A DNA stretch of 6,235 nt, from NCBI GenBank assembly GCA_003219345.1, contig QHOP01000242.1, forward strand, positions 1 to 6,235, given 5' to 3'. Below are positions 1 to 5,010 of this stretch, piece by piece. The DNA is from Verrucomicrobiota bacterium (GTDB lineage: Bacteria; Verrucomicrobiota; Verrucomicrobiia; Limisphaerales; AV2). A model generated the notes under the pieces. The model was not told where the DNA came from. It searched no databases and was given only the letters and a program-made list of their open reading frames with translations. Position 1 is the first letter of the stretch. Every line of letters begins with the position of its first letter. A program made the position numbers and the translations under genes.

Positions 1-1
1 C

Positions 2-1969
2 TACGCCACGTCCAGCCCGACGATTGATCCGGAGACGGGCAATGTCTATATGCAGGGCACCCAGGGGATTCTCGCGGCCTTCAGCGCCGACGGCCAGAAG
101 CTCTGGGACGTGTCGATGATGGAGGTTTATGGGCGGCTGACTTTCCCCAACGGCCGCACGGCGTCACCGCTGATGGATAAAGACCTCGTGCTTACGCGCG
201 GCATCACGGCGAACTGGGGTGCGCACGGACCCGGCGGCGACCGCTTTTACGCGTTCGACAAGAAGACCGGCGAACTGGTCTGGGCTTCGTCTCCCGCGGA
301 TCGTCCGCATGACAATTCGTTTTCGTTGCCGGTCTTGGACTGGCTCGATGGCCGGCGCGTGTTCTATGCGTCCACAGGCGACGGCAGCATCGTTTGCGTC
401 AACGCCCGCACGGGCGATCCGATCTGGCGCATCCCGCTCTTCAAGGCGGGCATCAATTCGTCCGTGCTCGTCCACCACAACGACAAGATCATCGCGATTT
501 ACGGCACGCCTTATGAACCCGGCCAGATGGTGGCGATGAAAATCCCGCATGCGACACCGGCCAACGCAGCGGCCGGCCCGGTCGTCGTACCGCGCTCGGA
601 AGTCGAGCTTTGGAGCAACGAGTTGCGCACTTCCACCAGCTCACCGATTCTCGTCGGCGACACGGTTTATTTGACCAGTGAGGTCGGCAACCTCGCTGCC
701 ATCGACGCGAACAGCGGAAAAATTCTTTGGAAACTGAAGCTCGGCATCGAGCAACGCAACGCGTGCCCCATCTATGCGGACGGCAAGTTGTATGTGCCGA
801 TCCTCAACGAACCGGGCCAGAAAGAGGAAGGCGGCGATGAGACCGCTGGCAGAGGCGCATTTTACATTGTCAAACCGGGCGCCAGCGGCGGCGAAATCCT
901 CGCGCACGCGGTGCTCGACGGTCGCTGCTTCGGTGTGCCGTCAGTTTATAACGGCAAGATTTACGTGCAGACGAGCAAGCAGCTTTATTGTTTTGGCCGG
1001 AAAGGGAACAATCCAGGTCTGCCGCACGAACCGACTGAAGAAAAGTGGCCTGCGCCCGGCCCCCCGGACCGGCTTCAGATCATTCCCTCGGAGGTGTTGT
1101 TGAAACCCGGCGACAAAGTTTCGTTTCGCGTGCGCGCGCTCGACGCGAACGGGTTGACCGTCGAGGAAGTCAAAGACCCGAAGCAGATCAAATGGTCGCA
1201 TTACATTCCGCCGACGGCGCGGGTGAGGGCTTCGATGAAAGCGGACTTCAATGAAGCCGGGCAACTGGTCGCCGCTTCTGACCCGGTGCCTTCGGCGGGC
1301 GCGTTCGAAGCGGTTGCCGGCAACCTGCGCGGCACGTTCCGCGGGCGTGTACTTCCCGGACTGCCCATCAAACAGGATTTTGAGGCGTTCCAGTTGAGTG
1401 AGACGACGACCAACAACGTCGAGCCGCCCACGTCGTTCGCCTATCCGCCGCTGCCGTGGATTGGCGCGCGGTTCAAATTCGACGTGCGCGAGAAGGACGG
1501 CAACAAGGCCCTGGTCAAGACCATCGACAATCGTTTTTTCCAGCGCGCGACGGTGTTCATGGGCGACCCGCAGTTAAAGAATTACACGATTGAAGCCGAT
1601 GTGATGAGCGAAGGCAACAAACGCAAGATGTCCGACGCGGGTGTCATCAATCAGCGCTATAGGATTGTGCTCAAGGGTAACGAGAAGAAACTGGAAATCA
1701 GCTCGAACGACGAATTGTTCCGTTTCGGAAAGGAATTCAACTGGTCACCGAACGTCTGGTATCACTTGAAGGGGCGAGTCGATGTGGCCGCGGACGGCTC
1801 GGGCGTGGTGCGCGCGAAAGCCTGGCCCAAAGGCGAGGCGGAGCCGGCGGCCTGGACGTTTGAAGTGCCTCACAAACACGCGCATCGAAGCGGTTGTCCC
1901 GGATTGTTCGGCTTTTCGCCGCAGGACATGCGCGTCTTTATCGACAACATTTCGGTGACAGCGAATTAG
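2..1969 (+). CDS. PQQ-like beta-propeller protein with C-terminal Ig-like and jelly-roll domains (5' partial)
   Basis: The frame is open from base 2, before the first ATG at 50, so the true start lies upstream and 655 residues are visible. The first ~345 residues are a beta-propeller. Blade signatures of the type TG-x-x-x-W recur (KKTGELVW, ARTGDPIW, ANSGKILW), each paired with strands such as DTVYLTSEVGNLAAID and DGKLYVPI. Residues ~350-470 look like an Ig-like domain, starting PDRLQIIPSEVLLKPGDKVSF. Residues ~485-655 resemble a concanavalin/LamG-like jelly roll (NYTIEADVMSE, VWYHLKGRVDV, and a terminal VFIDNISV strand). Known for the family: PQQ-like repeats are mostly structural or binding scaffolds of exported proteins, and many bind no cofactor. 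I infer a periplasmic or outer-membrane binding role, possibly for carbohydrate; no catalytic motif is visible. The stop is TAG at 1967-1969. Forty bases separate it from the next ATG, which suggests co-transcription. The fold class is confident, the function is not. Confidence 0.85.
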   Translation, partial: YATSSPTIDPETGNVYMQGTQGILAAFSADGQKLWDVSMMEVYGRLTFPNGRTASPLMDKDLVLTRGITANWGAHGPGGDRFYAFDKKTGELVWASSPADRPHDNSFSLPVLDWLDGRRVFYASTGDGSIVCVNARTGDPIWRIPLFKAGINSSVLVHHNDKIIAIYGTPYEPGQMVAMKIPHATPANAAAGPVVVPRSEVELWSNELRTSTSSPILVGDTVYLTSEVGNLAAIDANSGKILWKLKLGIEQRNACPIYADGKLYVPILNEPGQKEEGGDETAGRGAFYIVKPGASGGEILAHAVLDGRCFGVPSVYNGKIYVQTSKQLYCFGRKGNNPGLPHEPTEEKWPAPGPPDRLQIIPSEVLLKPGDKVSFRVRALDANGLTVEEVKDPKQIKWSHYIPPTARVRASMKADFNEAGQLVAASDPVPSAGAFEAVAGNLRGTFRGRVLPGLPIKQDFEAFQLSETTTNNVEPPTSFAYPPLPWIGARFKFDVREKDGNKALVKTIDNRFFQRATVFMGDPQLKNYTIEADVMSEGNKRKMSDAGVINQRYRIVLKGNEKKLEISSNDELFRFGKEFNWSPNVWYHLKGRVDVAADGSGVVRAKAWPKGEAEPAAWTFEVPHKHAHRSGCPGLFGFSPQDMRVFIDNISVTAN

Positions 1970-1970
1970 C

Positions 1971-2004
1971 CTCTTAATCTTAATCCTTCTCTTAATCTTA
2001 ATCC
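1971..2004 (+). repeat. Two perfect 16-bp direct repeats (TTAATC-rich)
   Basis: CTCTTAATCTTAATCC occurs at 1971-1986 and again, identically, at 1989-2004, separated by TT. Each copy contains two tandem TTAATC hexamers. The tract fills nearly the whole gap between the TAG of the upstream propeller gene and the ATG at 2009, so that start is preceded by pyrimidine-rich sequence (CCCTCC) and has no Shine-Dalgarno motif. The same motif returns at 2171-2233 on the far side of the four-helix-bundle fragment, which suggests the tracts are boundaries of an inserted or rearranged segment. Confidence 0.9.
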
Positions 2005-2008
2005 CTCC

Positions 2009-2173
2009 ATGAAAACCATCCGCTTCGATCACGAAAAACTGGCGGTCTATCAGCGCTCGCTGAAATTCGTTACCTGGCTAACGGAGATTCTCGAGCGTGT
2101 CCCTCCGAAGCTTTCAGCGCACGGCCAACTGGATCGTGCCTCCACTTCAATTCCGCTGAACATCGCCGAAGGG
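2009..2173 (+). pseudogene. Four helix bundle protein (23S rRNA intervening-sequence type), N-terminal fragment
   Basis: The first 55 codons match, from memory, the start of the 'four helix bundle protein' family (TIGR02436/bIVP-like): MKTIRFDHEKLAVYQRSLKF, then a helix with WLTEILERVP, then the family hallmark QLDRASTSIPLNIAEG. Full members are roughly 115-135 residues and continue after NIAEG with a segment like NGKRS, an ARGSALE-type helix and a fourth helix. All of that is missing here: at codon 55 the sequence runs straight into TTAATC-type repeat and then, still in frame, into a beta-propeller gene. Only about two of the four helices remain, so the bundle cannot fold normally. Family members occur inside 23S rRNA genes, as Avd proteins of diversity-generating retroelements, and as free-standing genes of unknown role; no rRNA or retroelement parts are present here. 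The family assignment is fairly confident. Whether the fragment is expressed, as a leader of the fusion, is unknown. Confidence 0.82.
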
Positions 2174-2749
2174 ATTAGGAGTAAGATTAAGAACACGGCC
2201 GCCCCTCTCTTAATCTTCCTTTTAATCCTAATCTGCCCCGCGATGCCCGCCCAGTCAGCCGACTGGCCGCGTTGGGGCGGCAACGACCCCGGACGCAACA
2301 TGTATTCGCCCGCCAAAGGTCTGCCCGACCGCTTCGACCCCGGCAAGCCCAAGTCCGGCACCGAAGAGATCGACATGAAAACCACCAAAAACGTCAAGTG
2401 GGTGGCCACGCTCGGTTCGCAAGCTTACGGCAATGTTGTCGTCGCCGACGGCAAAGTCTTCATCGGCACCAACAACGAAAATCCGCGCGACCCGAAGCAT
2501 CAGGGCGACCGCAGCATTCTGTTGTGCTTTGATGAAAAGACCGGTGAATTTCTCTGGCAACTCGTCGTGCCAAAGCTCAAAGCGGGCAAAGTCAACGACT
2601 GGGAAGGGCTCGGCTTGCTTTCTTCGCCGTGCGTCGAGGGCAATCGCGTTTACCTCGTGACCAGCCGTTGCGAAGTGATTTGCCTGGACACCGAAGGCAT
2701 GGCCAACGGCAACGACGGCCCGCCGACATCATCTGGGTTTACGACATGA
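2009..2749 (+). CDS. PQQ-like beta-propeller protein, N-terminal portion, fused to four-helix-bundle remnant and ended by frameshift
   Basis: This 246-residue frame has three parts: the four-helix-bundle fragment (1-55), the signal-like repeat junction (56-84), and the N-terminal part of a beta-propeller (from DWPRWGG, residues ~85-237). The propeller part has the usual features: KNVKWVATLGSQ, strand GNVVVADGKVFIGTNNE, the blade motif FDEKTGEFLWQL, and CEVICLDTEGMANGNDGP. After GNDGP it turns to unrelated sequence (PTSSGFTT) and stops at TGA 2747-2749, while the family sequence continues in another frame as ADIIWVYDMIDQLGVFPHN. It is therefore the 5' half of a broken gene. The ATG at 2009 is the only plausible start; the next in-frame ATG (2243) comes after the hydrophobic segment and would give a cytoplasmic product. 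No Shine-Dalgarno is visible. It follows another propeller gene closely, which suggests a former two-gene operon. If the frameshift is a sequencing error, the product would be a 570-residue exported propeller. Confidence 0.75.
   Translation: MKTIRFDHEKLAVYQRSLKFVTWLTEILERVPPKLSAHGQLDRASTSIPLNIAEGIRSKIKNTAAPLLIFLLILICPAMPAQSADWPRWGGNDPGRNMYSPAKGLPDRFDPGKPKSGTEEIDMKTTKNVKWVATLGSQAYGNVVVADGKVFIGTNNENPRDPKHQGDRSILLCFDEKTGEFLWQLVVPKLKAGKVNDWEGLGLLSSPCVEGNRVYLVTSRCEVICLDTEGMANGNDGPPTSSGFTT
2171..2229. repeat. 22-bp imperfect inverted repeat of the TTAATC family with 15-nt loop
   Basis: The left arm 2171-2192 pairs with the right arm 2208-2229. The inner 10 bp are perfect (AAGATTAAGA at 2183-2192 against TCTTAATCTT at 2208-2217). 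The rest has one mismatch (2182/2218) and three G-T pairs, and the loop is 2193-2207. The right arm shares CTCTTAATCTT (2207-2217) with the 16-bp direct repeats at 1971-2004, so one motif appears in direct orientation on both sides of the gene fragment and inverted once. In RNA this would be a moderately stable, AU-rich hairpin. It lacks a GC stem and U-tract, so it does not look like a terminator. It lies inside the open reading frame that continues into the propeller gene. Confidence 0.85.
2174..2260 (+). other. Signal-peptide-like segment encoded by the repeat junction
   Basis: In the frame of the ATG at 2009, residues 56-84 form a plausible secretion signal: a basic stretch (R57, K59, K61), a hydrophobic core LLIFLLILI (residues 67-75, about 2207-2233), then CPAMPAQSA ahead of mature-like DWPRWGG. 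The hydrophobic core is almost exactly the TTAATC-type repeat read in frame (TTA ATC, CTA ATC = Leu-Ile). The likely signal peptidase I site is AQS|AD or QSA|DW. The Cys at residue 76 lacks a small residue before it, so a lipobox is unlikely. There is no in-frame ATG, GTG or TTG just before the basic stretch, so the signal could only be used with a ~56-residue N-terminal extension (the four-helix-bundle remnant) or from a rare ATT start. Function is inferred. Confidence 0.55.
2717..2749 (+). other. Frameshift/deletion site with ATGA stop-start overlap
   Basis: Homology-like sequence leaves one frame at GNDGP (~2713-2727) and resumes in another at ADIIW (GCCGACATC..., ~2725 onward). Restoring the frame needs one extra base, or a missing segment whose length is not a multiple of three. 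From memory, relatives carry roughly 20-25 residues between GNDGP and DADIIW, so a deletion in this loop is as likely as a single-base loss. The first frame ends at TGA 2747-2749, which overlaps an ATG at 2746-2748 in the second frame (ATGA). Termination-reinitiation could in principle yield the C-terminal part as a separate chain. Confidence 0.7.
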
Positions 2750-3723
2750 TCGATCAACTGGGAGTCTTCCCGCACAACGCGTCGAACTGTTCCGTGCTCA
2801 TCGTGGACGACCTGGTTTACGCCTGCACTTCCAACGGACAGGACTGGTCCCACGTGAACATTCCGTCGCCCAACTCACCCAGCTTCATCGCGCTCAATAA
2901 GAAGACCGGTGAATTCGTCGCCGAGGACGACGCTCACATCGGTCCGCACATTTTCCATGGTCAGTGGAGCTCCCCGTCGATGGGCGTGGTGAACGGCAGG
3001 AAACTGGTTTTCTTCGGCGGCGGCGACGGCTACTGCTACGCCTTCGACGCGAAGCCGGTGAAGGAACGCGATTCGACTTATCTCAAGGTTGCCTGGAAAT
3101 ACGATTGCAACCCGCCGGAGCGGAAGAAATTCAAGTACCCCGCCGCGGAAGGCGTCAGTGAAATCAACGCGACACCGGTCTTTTACAAAAACCGCGTTTA
3201 CGTCGCGGTTGGCCAGGACCCTGAACACGGCGAAGGCGTCGGCATCTTGACCTGCATTGACGCGACCAGGACCGGCGACATCACGCAGACCGGCAAAATC
3301 TGGAGCTACGACAAAATCCACCGCAGCATCTCGACGGTCTCGATTGACCCGAACACTGGTCTGCTGTTGGTCGGCGATTTCTCCGGCTTCGTTCATTGCT
3401 TCGACGCCGAGACGGGGAAGCTTTACTGGACGCACGACATGAAGGCGCACATGTGGGGCTCGACGCTCGTCGCCGACGGCAAGGTCTATTGCGGAGACGA
3501 GGATGGCGACTTTGTAGTGTTGGCCGCGGACAAGGAAAAGAAAGTTCTTAGCGAAGTGAACCTCGGCGCGCCGGTTTACTCGACGCCGGTCGTGGCCAAC
3601 GGCGTCATCTACGTCGCGAGCAACATGCATCTCTACGCTTTCTACGACGCCGCGCGTCACGCGCCGAGCAGCGACCAGCCTAAAGTAGACGTGAACCCGA
3701 ACAGACCGGGCGGGAAAAAATAA
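2746..3723 (+). CDS. PQQ-like beta-propeller protein, C-terminal portion (second half of frameshifted gene)
   Basis: This is the rest of the propeller. The homologous frame begins near 2725, and the first credible start is the ATG at 2746, giving 325 residues beginning MIDQLGVFPHNASNC. An ATG at 2629 in the same frame yields an arginine-rich shadow of the first half and is rejected. Visible signatures are a NKKTGEFVAED blade, WSSPSMGVVNGRKLVFFGGG, YAFDAKPVK, CNPPERKKFKYP, TPVFYKNRVYVAVGQDPEHG, GKIWSYDKIHRSISTVS, FDAETGKLYW, WGSTLVADGKVYCGDEDGDF and PVYSTPVVANGVIYVASNMH. These look like one well-conserved propeller family, widespread, as I recall, in planctomycete and verrucomicrobial genomes. 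Members are normally exported through an N-terminal signal peptide. Alone, this fragment has no signal and an incomplete propeller, so it is probably non-functional unless it pairs with the first half. The stop is TAA at 3721-3723. No cofactor or catalytic residues can be assigned. Confidence 0.8.
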   Translation: MIDQLGVFPHNASNCSVLIVDDLVYACTSNGQDWSHVNIPSPNSPSFIALNKKTGEFVAEDDAHIGPHIFHGQWSSPSMGVVNGRKLVFFGGGDGYCYAFDAKPVKERDSTYLKVAWKYDCNPPERKKFKYPAAEGVSEINATPVFYKNRVYVAVGQDPEHGEGVGILTCIDATRTGDITQTGKIWSYDKIHRSISTVSIDPNTGLLLVGDFSGFVHCFDAETGKLYWTHDMKAHMWGSTLVADGKVYCGDEDGDFVVLAADKEKKVLSEVNLGAPVYSTPVVANGVIYVASNMHLYAFYDAARHAPSSDQPKVDVNPNRPGGKK

Positions 3724-3733
3724 TGCTTCACTT

Positions 3734-3746
3734 CGGGAGGCTCCCG
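3734..3746. repeat. Short perfect hairpin after the propeller gene
   Basis: CGGGAGGCTCCCG is a perfect palindrome around its central base (5-bp stem with 3-nt loop, or 6 bp closed tightly). It begins 10 bases after the TAA of the propeller gene. No T-run follows, so it is at best a weak or RNA-stabilising 3' structure and not a clear intrinsic terminator. Confidence 0.5.
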
Positions 3747-3761
3747 TCGGGCCGAGACTCT

Positions 3762-3786
3762 GTAGCCGCCGACGTGAGGAGGCGGA
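3762..3786. repeat. REP-like palindromic intergenic segment
   Basis: CCGCC at 3766-3770 and GGCGG at 3781-3785 form a 5-bp stem around the 10-nt loop GACGTGAGGA. The segment (GTAGCCGCC...GGCGGA) resembles, from memory, a GC-rich motif seen often between genes in Pedosphaera-like genomes, where it may act as a REP-type dispersed repeat. Only one copy is in this window, so repetition is not shown here. Confidence 0.4.
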
Positions 3787-3847
3787 ATCAATCCAACCCA
3801 TTGACTCGCCAACTGAAATCATCAGGAACTTGCCAAAAGACAAAAAA

Positions 3848-3889
3848 TTCAAAATCGACAATCGCAAATCTTAAATCGAAAATTGATTT
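3848..3889 (+). repeat. AT-rich tract with 7-bp period directly before the AMP-binding gene
   Basis: Six consecutive heptads end exactly at the ATG: TTCAAAA, TCGACAA, TCGCAAA, TCTTAAA, TCGAAAA, TTGATTT. Four share TC at positions 1-2 and all four end in AA. The tract is far more AT-rich than the surrounding genes. It replaces any Shine-Dalgarno motif and could serve as an unstructured A-rich translation leader, a promoter-bearing region or a dispersed simple repeat; the sequence does not decide between these. Together with the hairpin and REP-like segment it makes up most of the 166-bp intergenic gap. Confidence 0.65.
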
Positions 3890-4963
3890 ATGTCTGTTGA
3901 CGAGGCCGCCATCAAAGCCGCGCAGGAAAAACTCGACGCCCACCTGCGCGAAATCATTCAGTGGCATTTTTCGCCGGAGACCGGCTGCCCGTTCTGGCTC
4001 GACTGGGCGAAGAAAAACTTTGATCCCCGCAAGGAAATCAAAAGCTTCGCTGACGTGCTGAAGTTCCCTCATTTCCCGGACGAGTCGTTGCGCGACCTGC
4101 AACCGGAAGTCTGGGTGCCGGCAAAATTCAAAGGCCGGCCCTTCAACGTGTTCGAGACCGGCGGCACCACCGGCATGCCCAAGCAGCGCATCGGTTGGGA
4201 CGATTACAAGGTCGATTACGAGGAATTCTCCGGCAAAGTTTCCGACGAACATTTCCCGCGCGGCGGCGCCTGGCTGATGGTCGGCCCCACGGGACCGCGC
4301 CGTCTGCGCCTCGCCATCGAGCACCTCGCCAACTTCCGCGGCAGCTCGTGTTACTTCGTCGATCTCGACCCGCGCTGGGTGAAGAGAGTCATCGGCGAGA
4401 AGAAAGCCGACCAGGCCAAGGCTTACATGGACCACGTGATCGAACAAGCGGTCACCATTTTGAAGCACCGCAAAGTCAGCGGTCTTTTCACCACGCCGAA
4501 ACTGCTGGAGGCGCTGGCCGAGAAAATCAATTTGTGGGAGGCCGGCATTCGCGGCGTGTTCTGCGGCGGCACGACCATGGCCCCCCAATACGTCCGCTTC
4601 ATCGTCGAGGAAGTTTTGGAAGGCCGCATCGGCTTTTATCCGACTTACGGCAACACATTGATGGGTCTGGCCGCCAGCGTGCCGTTACGGCCTGAGGACA
4701 ATTTCACCATCACCTACTACGCCCCGCAACCGCGCGCCGTGCTCCGCGTGGTGGACCCGAACAAGACCGACCAACTGGTGAAGTACGGCGCGTGGGGCCG
4801 CGTCGAGTTGACGACGTTGACGAAGGAATTTTTCATGCCGCGTTTCCTGGAACGCGACGAAGCCATTCGCCGCGAACCGCGCGCGCCTTATGCCTGGGAC
4901 GGCGTGGCCGAAGTCCGCCCCTTCGGCGCGATGGAGAAAAACATTGTGGAGGGAGTTTACTAG
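3890..4963 (+). CDS. AMP-binding (PaaK-like / ANL superfamily) acyl- or aryl-adenylating protein, compact form
   Basis: A 357-residue protein. The nucleotide-binding loop ETGGTTGMPK (89-98) fits the adenylate-forming consensus (S/T-G-G-T-T-G-x-P-K). Later motifs are FCGGTTM (225-230), the Y-G-x-T core of YPTYGNTLMG (250-259), and GRVELTTLTKEFFMPRFLERDEA (303-325), where P-R-F-L-E-R-D corresponds to the A7-like segment of phenylacetate-CoA ligases. DGVAEVRP (337-344) is the A8-like hinge region. The protein ends at EGVY soon after this, so the ~100-residue C-terminal lid with the catalytic lysine (A10) is absent. Known: ANL enzymes activate carboxylates as acyl-adenylates, usually followed by transfer to CoA. 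The substrate cannot be named; PaaK-like aromatic acids are one guess. The start is fixed by an in-frame TGA at 3884-3886, two codons upstream. No signal peptide is seen, so it should be cytoplasmic. It follows the propeller genes after a 166-bp repeat-rich gap and converges with the next gene. Confidence 0.78.
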   Translation: MSVDEAAIKAAQEKLDAHLREIIQWHFSPETGCPFWLDWAKKNFDPRKEIKSFADVLKFPHFPDESLRDLQPEVWVPAKFKGRPFNVFETGGTTGMPKQRIGWDDYKVDYEEFSGKVSDEHFPRGGAWLMVGPTGPRRLRLAIEHLANFRGSSCYFVDLDPRWVKRVIGEKKADQAKAYMDHVIEQAVTILKHRKVSGLFTTPKLLEALAEKINLWEAGIRGVFCGGTTMAPQYVRFIVEEVLEGRIGFYPTYGNTLMGLAASVPLRPEDNFTITYYAPQPRAVLRVVDPNKTDQLVKYGAWGRVELTTLTKEFFMPRFLERDEAIRREPRAPYAWDGVAEVRPFGAMEKNIVEGVY

Positions 4964-5010
4964 CCCTGGCCGCTTGCATTCCCACGGCAGCCATGCCAAC
5001 AATGATTCCA
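4964..5010. other. Short convergent intergenic gap
   Basis: Forty-seven bases lie between the two convergent stop codons. TGGC (4967-4970) and GCCA (4990-4993) are complementary, but the stem is short and no T-run follows on either strand. I see no convincing bidirectional terminator. Confidence 0.4.

Noticed and set aside
2009..2173. Possible Avd protein of a diversity-generating retroelement or an intervening sequence within a 23S rRNA gene
   Set aside because: No reverse transcriptase, template/variable repeat pair or rRNA sequence is present; only a free-standing family fragment is seen.
2171..2229. Rho-independent terminator
   Set aside because: The stem is AT-rich, lacks a following T-tract, and lies within an open frame that continues into the propeller gene.
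1971..2233. CRISPR-like or telomere-like array
   Set aside because: Repeats are short hexamer tracts without regular unique spacers, and the copies are too few and in mixed orientation.
2629..2745. Start of the second propeller fragment at ATG 2629
   Set aside because: The 39 residues before 2746 are mostly an out-of-frame reading of the first half (Arg-rich); homologous sequence begins only near ADIIW at about 2725.
2875..3867. Long minus-strand open frame of 330 codons opposite the second propeller gene
   Set aside because: It is rich in Arg/Val/Ala of the kind produced by antisense reading of GC-rich coding DNA, has no recognisable motif, and overlaps well-supported plus-strand beta-propeller sequence.
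3801..3876. Promoter with TTGACT (3801) or TTGCCA (3830) as -35
   Set aside because: No acceptable TATAAT-like box occurs at 16-18 bp from either hexamer, and promoter rules for this lineage are uncertain.
3788..4588. Minus-strand open frame of 266 codons opposite the AMP-binding gene
   Set aside because: The plus strand has clear ANL motifs; the antisense frame shows no family signature and crosses the intergenic repeat region.
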